Shown: positions 18,580 through 28,916, numbered from the stretch's first letter. The stretch: DNA of 64,000 nt from Thermoplasmata archaeon (GCA_021820525.1 JAKADM010000003.1:104306-168305), one strand, 5' to 3'. The notes: a model not told the origin generated them from the letters alone. Numbers and translations: made by a program.

Positions 18580-20001
18580 ATGGCCGACGATTTGAAGAGA
18601 AATATCATTGGGAGAGGCAGGTTGATATGGCAGGGATGGGGAATGACTGCTCCTGCTGCAGACATAGCCTTCCTACTGGGTGCCATAGCACTGGTGGCTC
18701 TGGGGGCAACACCCCTTTCCATCCTTATTGGTTTTATCATTTATCTGGCAATTCTTAACACTTCCTACAGATTTTCGCAGAAATATATCTCTGCTGGAAG
18801 TGATTTTACATATGTGGGCAAGGGTCTTGGGGGTTTCATGGCAACCTTTGAGGGCTGGAACCTTTTCTTTGGAACTATGTTTGCATATGCAGGCTTCGGA
18901 ATGCTGGGTCTGGCAGCATTTTTCGATATATTTGATTCCCAGATTGTTACAGATTACCTGTGGATACCCATAGTCCTTCTATTAAATGTCATAACATTTT
19001 TCATTCTTTACAGAGGAATTAGATTTTCCACATCATATCAGGCCATAACAGGTGTGGCAGAACTCCTCATATTGATTGTTGGTGGAATTGGGCTTGTCAT
19101 TCTTGCAGGGAAGGGCAATACCCTTGAAGTCTTCAATCCTGTGATTGCAAAGGGTGGTATATATGGGTTCATACACTCCCTTACCCTTTCAGTTGTAACA
19201 TTTATAGGTCTATCCATAGCACTCACATCCATATCTGAGGAAACGAAAATTCCGAGGGAAAATGTACCAAGATCCCTCCTGATTTCATCCCTCATAATAG
19301 GAGGAACCATAATTTTCCTGACATATGCAATGACTGTCTCCTGGGGTTATACGCACATGATATCCTTTGGAAACTCACTGGATAATGGCCTTATTTTATT
19401 TAATAAGTTGAGCCCTGTCATGTTCATTCTTCTCTTCATATTTACTGTTAATAGTTTTATGGGGAATAACATATCCATGGGCACATCAATGACAAGGATT
19501 TTTTACGCCTTTTCCAGGGATGGAGTTATATTCCCCCAATCCTTTTCAAAGGTTGACGGAAATGGCACCCCTGTAAACACACTCTTCTTCATACTGGCAA
19601 TATCCATATTTCTATGCCTCTCCTTTGGCCTTTATTTCGGACCTGTAACTGGTGGCTATGTGCTTCTCTTCGCCGATGCCTTCTTTTCATTCCTTATAAG
19701 GTCAATTTCCTCCGCAAGCCTCATAGTGGGAACATTCAGAAAAGGTAAAATTAATTTGAAATCCCTTGCCGGGTACATCATAATACCACTGATCTCAATC
19801 GCAGCGCTGCTTTATGTCTTAATTTCCGATATTATTCCACTTCCGTCCTATCCCTATAATTTTGCTGCCATAATCGGAATAATCATCATCTCTGCAGCCT
19901 TTATTGTAACATTCTACACGTGGATAAGGGACCCAGAAAGGATAGGCAATGCCGGAAGCACATCCATAGAGGAAATCCTGGACTATGATGTGTCATCATA
20001 A
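18580..20001 (+). CDS. APC-family amino acid permease
   Basis: This 473-residue polytopic membrane protein has about twelve hydrophobic helices. Its APC-family hallmarks are the broken first helix WQGWGMTAPAADIAFLLGAIALVALGA-type start, the conserved ISEETKIPRENVPRS loop (about residues 218-232) and an FSRDG block. It probably imports amino acids or related amines by proton or sodium symport. Specificity is not readable. The stop codon abuts the rad50 stop on the other strand with no gap. It is probably transcribed alone. Confidence 0.9.
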   Translation: MADDLKRNIIGRGRLIWQGWGMTAPAADIAFLLGAIALVALGATPLSILIGFIIYLAILNTSYRFSQKYISAGSDFTYVGKGLGGFMATFEGWNLFFGTMFAYAGFGMLGLAAFFDIFDSQIVTDYLWIPIVLLLNVITFFILYRGIRFSTSYQAITGVAELLILIVGGIGLVILAGKGNTLEVFNPVIAKGGIYGFIHSLTLSVVTFIGLSIALTSISEETKIPRENVPRSLLISSLIIGGTIIFLTYAMTVSWGYTHMISFGNSLDNGLILFNKLSPVMFILLFIFTVNSFMGNNISMGTSMTRIFYAFSRDGVIFPQSFSKVDGNGTPVNTLFFILAISIFLCLSFGLYFGPVTGGYVLLFADAFFSFLIRSISSASLIVGTFRKGKINLKSLAGYIIIPLISIAALLYVLISDIIPLPSYPYNFAAIIGIIIISAAFIVTFYTWIRDPERIGNAGSTSIEEILDYDVSS

Positions 20002-22698
20002 TCAACGCACTATCTCAATTTCAGAAATCCCTTTCTCTTTTCTGATTTCATACACTATATCTGCTGCGGTTTCAAGTTCCTCATGATGGGTTATAATTAT
20101 TATCTGAGGAAATATGTTTTCCTCACTCAATTCCTTAATGGAATATTTTATAATGTCTCTCAGGTCAGACCTTCTTTCCTCGTCAAGGAAAACTGTGGGT
20201 TCATCCATTATTATGGTATTCATACTTGCCCCCAGATATCTGGCTATGGCAAGTCTGATGCCTATGGCAAGGGCAGTTCTTTCTCCACCACTCAATTGGG
20301 ATATATCCTTCACAGATCCGTCCTGCATTACTTCCACATCCAGATCATCCGAAAGGCTTACATCCTCAATGGACAGATTGAATCTTGAAATGATATTTCT
20401 TGCCTGTGCTGAAATGCTTTCCACCGCCATGCCCCTCAATGCCTTTGGAATGCCATCTCTTGATATTGCGCTCTTGAGTTTGGAAAGAAACTCATACTGA
20501 CGATTTTTCCTTTCCCCATTTTTTAAATATTCTTCCACTTCTTCCCTCGTTCTCTTCTTCTGTTCAATTTCAGCATTTATTCTGGTTCGGGTCTCTATTT
20601 CACCATTGATTCGCTCTGTTATTTCCCTGTATTGTGCATTTATCCTGCTCAATTCTCCATGAACTTCGTTTTCATTTCTAAGTTTTTCCTCCATTTCGGA
20701 TTTTTCATTCTTAAGGCTGTCCCTTTCTTCCCTGTTATGATCAAGTTCGGTGGAAATCCTGGCCATTCTGCTCTGTAAATCGCTGCTCTGGATTCTTCTT
20801 GAAATCTCATCTATTCTATCCTCAAGTTTCCGAATATCACCTTCATTCACACCATGCTCAACAAGAATTCTTGAATCGTTCATAGCCTCATTTTCATTTT
20901 TTATTTCCCCAAGTTTCTCCATCTTTTCAGAAATGTTTTTTTCCAGAGTTTTTTCATCAAAGCCGTCAACCCTTCCTTTCACCTTTATATAATCCATATA
21001 GGACTGATTGAGTCTTTCCAATTCATACCTTAAAAATTCAATTCTCTCTTTAACATCGCCGTACTTCATATGGAACTCTTTCAATCTCTCAAGAGTCTTC
21101 TGGTTTTCCTCAAGACCGTTTTTCATTTTCTCAAGTTCCTTTTCGTTCTGAAGATATTCTTTCATGTCTCTTGAATCAAGTATATTCAACAGCTCCTCGC
21201 TCTTTTTGACTTTCTTTGAAAGTGCATTAATGTGGTTCTCCGATGAATTAATTTTCTCTCTCAGTTCTTCTATTTTTTGACTGTATGATTGAAGGATATC
21301 CCCATGGGTATGTTCATCCATCTCTCTCCCACAGAGTGGACAGGTTGTTGCATTCATCAGCTGCCTGATATTCTCCTCCATTTCCTCCTTTTGTATTTTC
21401 CACTGAGAAATATTTGCATTTTCTTCCGATTTTGCCTCTCCTGATCTCTTTATCTCATCCCTTAATTTTTCTACCTGCTGTGCCACATATTCTTCATTTA
21501 CGGTATCAATGTCAATCTTATCTATGAGTCTTCCTTTCAAAATTTCTTTCCTTTTTTCCATCTCTGATATTCTATTTCCTATATTCTCGGCAGCTCCCTT
21601 CTGTCTTTCAAAATTTTTGTTTCCCTCCTCATATCCTTTAATCTCTCTTTCCAGAGTTGAAATTTCCTCTTTCTTACTCAGATACTGAATGTAATTGGGT
21701 TCAAGTTCAGAAAGCCTCTTTCTATCATTCTGGTTTTCTTCCTTTCGGGATTTGAGTTCCTTAAGATCATTCTCAATTTTTTCCATATCTTTCATAAGGG
21801 ATAGGATCCTTCTGATTTCGCTTCTTTTTCTGTAAATCTGATCTGACTGAAGGTTGTTAAGCTCATTTTTCATTTTGTTATATTCTCCCTCGTCTTTCCT
21901 TAATAAATCCAGCGCCTTCTGTTTTTCTCTGATCTTCTCCTCAAGGTAAGCAATGTTTTTTTCCAGACCAGAAATATATTCTCTGATCTTTCTGAATTCG
22001 CCTATTTTCCCATTAAGTTGATCCCTGAGTCTTTCAAGATCACCCTTTTTTACATTGAATTGATCAATCCTCTCAGAGCTTATCTTTAAATTTTCCATAA
22101 GTTTCCCAAGGTCCTCCTCAATCTTTTTAATTTGATCCCTTTTTTGGGGGAAATCTCTTATTTCAAATTCAAGATTTTTCAGGATTGGATCCAAATTTTT
22201 CAGCGCTCTTTCATAATCCTTCAGGCCAATGATTTCGCTCATCACGTCCTTTCTCTGAGCCGGGGTTGAGGTTATAAGGCGATCTATATCGCCCTGCTTA
22301 ACATATACTGAATTAATAAATGCTGTCTTGCCCATTTCCAGCTCTCTTTCCACGGCCTGGTTTACCTCTGTAACACCCTCGCCCAGCCTGACTCCATCCT
22401 TATAAATTATGGCTCTCTTTGTGTTTTCCTTTCCTTTCTTATTTTCAATTACTCTTATTATTTCATACTCATGGGAATTGTGTCTGAATCTGAACTTTAC
22501 AGTAGCCTCATTTTCCCTGTAGGACACAATCCGTCTTTCTATGTCTGAGCTTCCAAAAAGAGCCAGTCTTACGGCATCCACAATGGAAGATTTGCCTGCG
22601 CCATTCTTTCCTATGATTATATTCACTCCGGTGGAGAACCCTATTTCACTGTTTTTGTGGGAAAGGTAATTTTTCATTTCAACCTTTTCAATCAGCAT
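20002..22698 (-). CDS. rad50: DNA repair ATPase Rad50
   Basis: This SMC-like ATPase works with Mre11 in double-strand break processing and has about 898 residues. Walker A GKNGAGKSS is near residues 30-38. Long Glu/Lys/Arg coiled coils flank the zinc hook CPLC (about residues 453-456), through which two molecules dimerise. The signature QLSGGERTALA and Walker B IIMDEPTVFLD occur in the last 110 residues. The ATG at 22698 overlaps the mre11 stop and gives the conserved start MLIEKVEMKNY. An in-frame ATG at 22716 would add six residues. It is co-transcribed with mre11. Its 3' end abuts the APC permease stop. Confidence 0.95.
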   Translation of the reverse strand: MLIEKVEMKNYLSHKNSEIGFSTGVNIIIGKNGAGKSSIVDAVRLALFGSSDIERRIVSYRENEATVKFRFRHNSHEYEIIRVIENKKGKENTKRAIIYKDGVRLGEGVTEVNQAVERELEMGKTAFINSVYVKQGDIDRLITSTPAQRKDVMSEIIGLKDYERALKNLDPILKNLEFEIRDFPQKRDQIKKIEEDLGKLMENLKISSERIDQFNVKKGDLERLRDQLNGKIGEFRKIREYISGLEKNIAYLEEKIREKQKALDLLRKDEGEYNKMKNELNNLQSDQIYRKRSEIRRILSLMKDMEKIENDLKELKSRKEENQNDRKRLSELEPNYIQYLSKKEEISTLEREIKGYEEGNKNFERQKGAAENIGNRISEMEKRKEILKGRLIDKIDIDTVNEEYVAQQVEKLRDEIKRSGEAKSEENANISQWKIQKEEMEENIRQLMNATTCPLCGREMDEHTHGDILQSYSQKIEELREKINSSENHINALSKKVKKSEELLNILDSRDMKEYLQNEKELEKMKNGLEENQKTLERLKEFHMKYGDVKERIEFLRYELERLNQSYMDYIKVKGRVDGFDEKTLEKNISEKMEKLGEIKNENEAMNDSRILVEHGVNEGDIRKLEDRIDEISRRIQSSDLQSRMARISTELDHNREERDSLKNEKSEMEEKLRNENEVHGELSRINAQYREITERINGEIETRTRINAEIEQKKRTREEVEEYLKNGERKNRQYEFLSKLKSAISRDGIPKALRGMAVESISAQARNIISRFNLSIEDVSLSDDLDVEVMQDGSVKDISQLSGGERTALAIGIRLAIARYLGASMNTIIMDEPTVFLDEERRSDLRDIIKYSIKELSEENIFPQIIIITHHEELETAADIVYEIRKEKGISEIEIVR

Positions 22699-23800
22699 TG
22701 TAACCATCCTCTGCAAGTTTCAGTATGAGTTCATCAGAATATTCACCGTTTTTAAGATCTTTGAAAATTTCATAGGCAATATTTCCCTTTGTTTGATTCT
22801 TAAAATAGTTTATGAAGAGGTCAACCTGTCTTCTGGCATTTCCTGGGTCCATTTCATTTTGAACCTTCTTAACTTCTATCCTTGGTTGCCTTATAATCAA
22901 ATTCTCAGAATACTCTTTCATCTTTTCTCTCAAATAGGGCATTTCAATTTTTTCTGTAAAGGTTATATTTATGAGCGGTTTCTTTGCATAATTATTCATC
23001 CTTATTTCATCAAGCCTCGCAAAGATCTCTTCCGCGTTGCCTGCCAGATCGAACTGCATTCTGGTGCTTTTAAGCCTTATTCGGTTTATTTTCGCCTCCT
23101 GATCCATATCAACAATATTCACACCCTTTCCCTGCCTTACAAGGCCTGGAATCTCCTTTGTTGCCTTTACTTCAGTGGAACCTGCGTATGAAAAAAGTGA
23201 TTTTCCTATCTTTTCTGATCTGAACTGGTGAACGTGGCCGAAGGCCATATAGGTAAAATTCACCGGAAGATCGGATTTCTTTGCCTCACACTGTTCCTCA
23301 GGAAAGAACGGGTCAATGGCCTGGTGGGATATGAAAATGCAGTTCTTCATGCCTGCCGCTCTTTCATTTGCCCTGCTGTATATTTGCCTGAGCTGGTCTG
23401 CCTGATAAAGCTTCATATTGCCTATTCCGCCTATATCCACATCTTCCCTTTTCATGAACTCAAGATCATCCATGCCTATCATTCTCAATCCAACAAAGTC
23501 AAAAATTCCATGAGCAGTGAGATCCCTTCCTCTGGGCCTGTCATGGTCTCCCGGGATGCATATCATTTCAATCTTCTTATCATAAAGTTTAAGCATATTT
23601 TCCTTCAAAAGGTGAAGGGCCCTGTTTGAAGGCCTGCTGGAATCAAAAAGATCCCCTGAATGTATTATAAAATCAACCTCATTTTCTATGGCCGTGTCGA
23701 TTGCCTCTGAAAAAGCCTCATAAAAATCATTTTCCCTTTCCTCCATTCCATACTGGACGGCGCCCAGATGAGTATCTGAAACATGCATAAATCTAGCCAT
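22688..23800 (-). CDS. mre11: DNA repair nuclease Mre11
   Basis: This Mn-dependent phosphoesterase acts with Rad50 to trim DNA ends. Metal-binding motifs are visible in order: SDTHLG (residues 8-13), SGDLFD (48-53), PGDHD (83-87), SHQA near 165 and FGHVH near 200. It has 370 residues from the ATG at 23800, which yields MARFMHVSDTHLG, the conserved N-terminus. An upstream TTG (23833) would add a Cys-rich eleven-residue extension that I consider untranslated. The stop overlaps the rad50 start, giving translational coupling. The cap domain is in the C-terminal third. Confidence 0.95.
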   Translation of the reverse strand: MARFMHVSDTHLGAVQYGMEERENDFYEAFSEAIDTAIENEVDFIIHSGDLFDSSRPSNRALHLLKENMLKLYDKKIEMICIPGDHDRPRGRDLTAHGIFDFVGLRMIGMDDLEFMKREDVDIGGIGNMKLYQADQLRQIYSRANERAAGMKNCIFISHQAIDPFFPEEQCEAKKSDLPVNFTYMAFGHVHQFRSEKIGKSLFSYAGSTEVKATKEIPGLVRQGKGVNIVDMDQEAKINRIRLKSTRMQFDLAGNAEEIFARLDEIRMNNYAKKPLINITFTEKIEMPYLREKMKEYSENLIIRQPRIEVKKVQNEMDPGNARRQVDLFINYFKNQTKGNIAYEIFKDLKNGEYSDELILKLAEDGYNAD

Positions 23801-24032
23801 CTCGCAACAACCATTACAATATGCATGCTTCAACTTAAAATCTTTTCCCGACAGGAAGGAAAAATGGGAAAAATATTGTTTTTAAATATGACTGTGAAAT
23901 TTTTTTAGTTTTTATGCAAAATTTAAAATGTAAACGGGATAAAAGGAACATCTTTATTTTTTCATGCAATATTGGAAAGGTAAATCCAGCATTATTCTAA
24001 AATTACATTTGAGTAAAATTGCAGGTGCAAAT

Positions 24033-25679
24033 ATGGTTCAGCAAAAGTGGATTGCCCTGTCCAATACAACACTGGGGCAGCTTGTGGCAACTATAAACAC
24101 AAGCATAATAATTGTGGCTCTGCCTCCCATATTTAATGGTATAGGCTTGAATCCCCTTTCTCCCGGTTCATTTTCCTATCTTCTCTGGGTAATAATGAGT
24201 TATATGATTGCAGTATCCGTCCTGCTTCTTACTGTTGGTAAAATATCGGACATGTATGGGCGGGTACGCCTTTTCAACATGGGTTTTCTCATATTCACGG
24301 TTGGCTCCATTCTCCTGTATCTGACGCCTGGGAGGGGAGATGCAGGGGCAGCAGAGATAATATTTTTCAGGTTGATTCAGGCTGTGGGTGGTTCTTTTAT
24401 CATGGCAAACAGCTTTGCCATTATAACGGACAATTTTGAGCCATCCGAGAGAGGGCTGGCCATATCCATAAATAGCGTAGCCTCCGTATCTGGCGTGAGC
24501 CTTGGCATAGTTCTTGGTGGAATTCTTTCAACCATATACTGGAGGGATGTCTTTTTACTGAGCGTTCCTCTTGGAATATTCGGCACCATCTGGTCCTATG
24601 CAAAGCTTAAGGATAATTCTGTGAGAAAGAAAGAAAAAATAGATATTGTTGGAAATTTGCTATTTGGTGCTGGCATTGTCATATTTCTTCTTGGGATCAC
24701 ATATGGCATAGTTCCTTACGGCAGTAGCCCCATGGGCTGGAGCAACCCCCTGGTGGATGTTGCTCTGATCTCAGGCATTATAATTATTGGCATATTTCTC
24801 CTGTGGGAGAAAAGAACCCCGAGTCCAATGTTTGATCTGAAACTGTTCAGGAGAAGGGATTTTTCCACAGGTTCTCTTACAGGGTTCATATCTGCAATGA
24901 CCATGATGGGTCTTCTATATATGCTGACATTGCTCTTTCAGGGCATATGGCTCCCCCTCAATGGCTATTCCTATTCATCCACACCATTCTGGGCAGGAGT
25001 CTATATGCTCCCAATGACTGTAAGCATGGGCCTTGTTGGTCTTTTTGCAGGAAGGCTTTCTGATCGCACAGGCCCGTGGGCACTCACCTTAACTGGCATG
25101 GTTATTTCAGCCATCTCCCTTTTCCTTTTGACTCTTCTGCCCTATAATTTTGATTACATATGGATGGGGATCATAATAACGATGTTTGGAACAGGATACG
25201 GTCTTTTCAATTCACCCAATTTATCATCTGCAATGTCCTCTGTTCCGCCCGAGGAAAGAGGTTCGGCCTCAGGAATGCTCAATAACATGAGAAATACGGT
25301 ATATGTGGGAAGCATGGGTGCTTTTTTCAGCATACTCATAGCAGGTCTTGCAACCGATCTCCCCTCAAGGATATCTTCCTCACTTAATGCTGCAGGTGCA
25401 GGTGCCCTTTCGCCCTATCTGTCCCATATGCCCCCAACTGTAGCCATATTCGGGGCATTTCTGGGGATAAATCCGGCAGCTGCCCTGATCAGTTCCATGA
25501 AAAATATTCCCTCCTCCATATCACCTGCAACGCTGAATATAATAGAAAGCAACACATGGTTTCCCGGGGTAGTATCCGTACCACTCATGCATGCCTTTTA
25601 TCTTGTGTTCTACTCTGCATCCATTCTCACGGTGGCAGGGGCACTCATTTCCATTCTAAGGTCAAGAAGGAAGAAGTGA
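24033..25679 (+). CDS. MFS drug/proton antiporter, 14-TM (DHA2-like)
   Basis: This polytopic transporter of about 548 residues has fourteen predicted helices. Its major facilitator motifs are the motif-A loop GKISDMYGRVR between helices 2 and 3, its echo GRLSDRTG in the second half, and a family-typical LGGILSTIYWRDVFLLSVPLG after helix 5. The DHA2/EmrB-like family exports drugs or toxic compounds using the proton gradient. The ATG at 24033 is preferred because AGGTG lies eight bases upstream; an ATG at 23964 is in frame. It sits in opposite orientation between mre11 and herA, splitting a usual repair cluster. Confidence 0.88.
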   Translation: MVQQKWIALSNTTLGQLVATINTSIIIVALPPIFNGIGLNPLSPGSFSYLLWVIMSYMIAVSVLLLTVGKISDMYGRVRLFNMGFLIFTVGSILLYLTPGRGDAGAAEIIFFRLIQAVGGSFIMANSFAIITDNFEPSERGLAISINSVASVSGVSLGIVLGGILSTIYWRDVFLLSVPLGIFGTIWSYAKLKDNSVRKKEKIDIVGNLLFGAGIVIFLLGITYGIVPYGSSPMGWSNPLVDVALISGIIIIGIFLLWEKRTPSPMFDLKLFRRRDFSTGSLTGFISAMTMMGLLYMLTLLFQGIWLPLNGYSYSSTPFWAGVYMLPMTVSMGLVGLFAGRLSDRTGPWALTLTGMVISAISLFLLTLLPYNFDYIWMGIIITMFGTGYGLFNSPNLSSAMSSVPPEERGSASGMLNNMRNTVYVGSMGAFFSILIAGLATDLPSRISSSLNAAGAGALSPYLSHMPPTVAIFGAFLGINPAAALISSMKNIPSSISPATLNIIESNTWFPGVVSVPLMHAFYLVFYSASILTVAGALISILRSRRKK

Positions 25680-25698
25680 GATTAAAATTAACATCATT

Positions 25699-27240
25699 TT
25701 ATTCCTCCAGCAGTTTCCTTATACTTTTCCTGTTTTCATCAGGATTGATTCTTCTTTCCCTTGCCTCAAGGGATTCCCTTAGAAGGGAAACCACGTCTAT
25801 GTCTCCTCCACCCTCCCTCGTCTCTCTTTTTCTGATCCTTACTATCACCGGGAATTTTACAAATTCCCCAACCAGGACTGCCTCTCCTGTGTTGAGGGAT
25901 GGGAGATCGTTTATTACGCTGGCGCTGACACCTTCGCAGCTCTCCTCAATTGCCCTCTGGTCCATTGGATTGGTAATCCTCAATATTATCTGGGAATTGC
26001 ACTGGCTCAAAACATCCTGATCAATCTTTCCCGGCCTCTGGGTTATAACAACCAGGAACATTCCAAATTTCCTCCCCTCCGAGGCAATCTTTTTGATCAG
26101 ATCTGAAAGTTTTCCTTTCATATCCCTGCCCACAAAGTTGTGGGCCTCCTCAATGAAAACAAAAACAGGATATTTAAATGTGCCAGCAACCTTGGCATCA
26201 TATATTTCATCAAGAACCCTCAGGCAGAAGTATGACATCACATCCTGATCAAGTCCGGAAAGATCCAGAATGGACAGCTGGCCTTCTCTGAGATAGTTTT
26301 CGAGCCTTGTTGTTGTATTTCCAAATATGCCCTTTATGGCCTTCAGCAGGGATATCCTCCCTGCAATTCTTCCCCTGTCCGCCTTTTCCAGATTCTGATA
26401 GGATCTTATGAAATCCTCAAGGTCGCCCTTTCCCTTTGTTCCCTCAAGGGTTTTTCTCGTAATTTCCCTCAGTGTTGTCCACTCTTCATCTATTCTCATT
26501 ATGTCGAATAGATCATTTTCATCAAGATCCTGAAACCTCAGGGTAAACTGTTCTGTTAAGGCATTAAGTTCTTCGCTGTACCTACCCGTGCTCAGGGGTG
26601 TTTTAAAAACCTTGGTGAAATTTCCAATGTTTTTTTCTGCCCTCATCAATGCATAATCAGCGTGAGGATCAAGGACAATTATGGTCGCGCCCTTTGCCAT
26701 GAGCTCTTCTATCATAACTGCGGCAGTATTGCTCTTTCCTGCACCTGTCTGTGCCATTATGGCCACATGCCTGCGCAGCCCATTGAGGGATGCACCCACA
26801 CTTACAGAGGAATAGTTGCTCAAATTTCCAAGAATGATTGATTGATCAACATCATATCCAAATAATGTCATCATCTCATTTTCCGTTGATCTGTATACTG
26901 GAACGCCTGGCCTTATGAGTATTCTATTTCCCTTGGAAACATTCCCTGAAGAATCAAGGGTACCCACAGTTCTGCATATTCCAATATCAACGCTTTTCGA
27001 GGATATGGTTTCCACTATCTCTCTGAGTTTTTCATAGCTGATGCTTTCCTGAATCATTTCATTGAATGACTGAAGCCTCTCCACTCTTCCTATAATGGAA
27101 AACTCTCCAGTTTTGATGGTTACATATTCCCATTTTCTCAATTCAATATGGGGATTCAGTACAAATCTGAATACATCGCTGTCATTCTGGCCTGTGGTGA
27201 AGCCCACATTAGATGGATTCTCTTCCATATGAGTTTCCAT
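25699..27240 (-). CDS. herA: DNA translocase/helicase HerA
   Basis: HerA is a hexameric FtsK/VirB4-like ATPase that cooperates with NurA and Mre11-Rad50 in end resection. The protein has 513 residues. An N-terminal HAS-barrel (about residues 10-150) precedes Walker A AQTGAGKSN (163-171), DPHADY (191-196), Walker B VFVFIEEAHNF (about 365) and the TQRPGKID sensor region. The length is typical. It lies 3.4 kb from mre11-rad50 on the same strand, separated by the MFS gene; no NurA gene is visible. AT-rich TATA-like sequence (27254-27263) lies just upstream. The ATG at 27228 is an alternative start. Confidence 0.93.
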   Translation of the reverse strand: METHMEENPSNVGFTTGQNDSDVFRFVLNPHIELRKWEYVTIKTGEFSIIGRVERLQSFNEMIQESISYEKLREIVETISSKSVDIGICRTVGTLDSSGNVSKGNRILIRPGVPVYRSTENEMMTLFGYDVDQSIILGNLSNYSSVSVGASLNGLRRHVAIMAQTGAGKSNTAAVMIEELMAKGATIIVLDPHADYALMRAEKNIGNFTKVFKTPLSTGRYSEELNALTEQFTLRFQDLDENDLFDIMRIDEEWTTLREITRKTLEGTKGKGDLEDFIRSYQNLEKADRGRIAGRISLLKAIKGIFGNTTTRLENYLREGQLSILDLSGLDQDVMSYFCLRVLDEIYDAKVAGTFKYPVFVFIEEAHNFVGRDMKGKLSDLIKKIASEGRKFGMFLVVITQRPGKIDQDVLSQCNSQIILRITNPMDQRAIEESCEGVSASVINDLPSLNTGEAVLVGEFVKFPVIVRIRKRETREGGGDIDVVSLLRESLEARERRINPDENRKSIRKLLEE

Positions 27241-27422
27241 TAGTCACGTTTCGTTATAATAGTTTTTTATTCATTTAATTCCATAATCCTTCTGAGTTTA
27301 CAGAAGAATGGAAAAAAATTGCAAAAGGAGGAAAATAAAGGGATATAGTACTATGAAAAGCCATAATTCCACCTAATGAATAAAGTCATAACAGAATAGG
27401 GATTTACCATGTGATAAAATAA

Positions 27423-28511
27423 ATGGAACAGGATCAAAAAATCAATCTTAGGGATTGGATTAATAAGGTAATATTGGGAGATTCCATTGATATTCTCAAG
27501 AAAATCCATGATAATAGCGTAGATTTGATTTTTGCAGACCCTCCTTATAATCTTCAGCTGGAAAATGATCTTTACAGGCCAAATGAAACAAAAGTCAACG
27601 GCGTAAGTGAATCCTGGGATAGGTTTTCATCATTCAAAGAGTATGATGATTTTTCAATTAAGTGGCTCACAGAGTGTAAAAGGATTCTAAAAGATAATGG
27701 CTCCATATGGGTAATAGGCACATATCACAACATATTCAGAATAGGGAAGATAATGCAGGACCTTGGCTACTGGATATTGAATGATGTCATCTGGATCAAA
27801 ACCAATCCAATGCCAAACTTCAGGGGGACACGCTTTAATAATGCCCATGAGACATTAATCTGGGCAACAAAAAGCAAGGAATCAAAGTATAAATTCAATT
27901 ATAAAACAATGAAAGTATATAATGACGATCTCCAGATGAGAAGCGACTGGTATATGCCCATATGCCAGGGCAAGGAAAGGCTCAAATTGGATGGAATAAA
28001 GGCACACCCAACACAGAAACCAGAGGCGCTCCTTTTCAGAATAATAACAGCAACAACATTGCCAGGGGATACAATTCTCGATCCCTTTGCGGGAACCGGT
28101 ACGACATTGTCTGTGGCAAAGCAGATGGGTAGAAATTTTATCGGGATTGAGAGGGAAAAAAGTTATGTGGATCTGATTGAGGAAAGGCTTAAGAAAACAG
28201 GAGATTCTTTCAACGAAAAACTGCTTGAATACCCAATGGATTTGAAACCAAAGAGGATTCCCTTTGGAGTGCTGGTGGAGAGAGGCTTTATAAAACCTGG
28301 AGAATTACTTTATTCATCTGATGAAAAGCACAGTGCAATGGTTCTTGCCAATGGTACCATAAGTTACGGTAAAAAATCAGGTTCCATACATAAAATAAGT
28401 GCAGAAATTTTAAACAGACAGGCCAATAATGGCTGGACTTTCTGGTATGTAAAAAGGGAAGGCAGGCTGGTCGGCATTGATCAAATAAGGAAAAGTATTG
28501 ATCTTAACTGA
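27423..28511 (+). CDS. DNA adenine methyltransferase, CcrM/HinfI-like
   Basis: This 362-residue beta-class amino-methyltransferase has the catalytic DPPY (residues 39-42) ahead of the SAM-binding DPFAGTGT (220-227). It also has HPTQKP (195-200) and a C-terminal domain of about 90 residues resembling the RAMA/CcrM DNA-recognition tail (GVLVERGFIKPGELLYS, ending with a WYVKREG strand). CcrM-like enzymes methylate adenine in GANTC-type sites. That specificity is inferred by family only. No restriction endonuclease is adjacent, so it appears solitary and may act in regulation or replication rather than defence. The next upstream gene, herA, is divergent. Confidence 0.88.
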   Translation: MEQDQKINLRDWINKVILGDSIDILKKIHDNSVDLIFADPPYNLQLENDLYRPNETKVNGVSESWDRFSSFKEYDDFSIKWLTECKRILKDNGSIWVIGTYHNIFRIGKIMQDLGYWILNDVIWIKTNPMPNFRGTRFNNAHETLIWATKSKESKYKFNYKTMKVYNDDLQMRSDWYMPICQGKERLKLDGIKAHPTQKPEALLFRIITATTLPGDTILDPFAGTGTTLSVAKQMGRNFIGIEREKSYVDLIEERLKKTGDSFNEKLLEYPMDLKPKRIPFGVLVERGFIKPGELLYSSDEKHSAMVLANGTISYGKKSGSIHKISAEILNRQANNGWTFWYVKREGRLVGIDQIRKSIDLN

Positions 28512-28594
28512 AACAAAATTTCATATATTTTCAATATACAAAACATGAAATTATTATGTACTGATTATGCCATAATGGCATACATTTAAGACTC

Positions 28595-28620
28595 CGATAT
28601 ATCGATACCTTTATATCGAT
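28595..28620. promoter_or_regulatory. Overlapping palindromes, candidate PadR operator
   Basis: The perfect palindrome CGATATATCG (28595-28604) overlaps a second inverted repeat, ATCGATA (28601-28607) and TATCGAT (28614-28620). The TATA-like TTTATATC (28610-28617) is embedded in it. A repressor bound here would occlude the promoter of the His-rich gene at 28647 and of the PadR gene behind it, suggesting autoregulation. Confidence 0.6.
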
Positions 28621-28646
28621 GTCTATACTATCCATATGGTGATAAA

Positions 28647-28916
28647 ATGGAAAACAAGAATGAAAACACGAAATATCAGAAAATGGGAAAAATGAACTGT
28701 GGTTGCCACGGAAGGTCCATGGATCACGGGAACCATGATGGGTACAGCCATGGAGGACATGACCATGGGTGCAGGCATGGAGAGGGTGGTAGAGGTATGG
28801 GCACAGACAGTGTCCATGATCTCGAATCATATAAGGAAAAGCTTGAACAGGAAATTTTGCAACTTCAGGAAAAGATCGATAATCTGAGGGAAAAGGATCA
28901 GGAAAACCATGAGTGA
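28647..28916 (+). CDS. Small His/Cys-rich metal-binding protein
   Basis: This 89-residue protein has a strikingly His-, Gly-, Met- and Cys-rich segment at residues 18-48 (pattern CGCHGRSMDHGNHDG, then SHGGHDHGCRHG). A charged coiled coil (about 58-86, LEQEILQLQEKIDNLREK) follows. The composition suggests binding of copper, nickel, zinc or another soft metal, with dimerisation by the coiled coil. It has a good ribosome-binding site (GGTGAT, 28638-28643) and a TATA/palindrome promoter. The downstream PadR-type regulator is in the same operon. A role as metal buffer or chaperone is inferred; I know no named family for it. The opposite-strand frame over this region lacks such signals. Confidence 0.7.
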   Translation: MENKNENTKYQKMGKMNCGCHGRSMDHGNHDGYSHGGHDHGCRHGEGGRGMGTDSVHDLESYKEKLEQEILQLQEKIDNLREKDQENHE

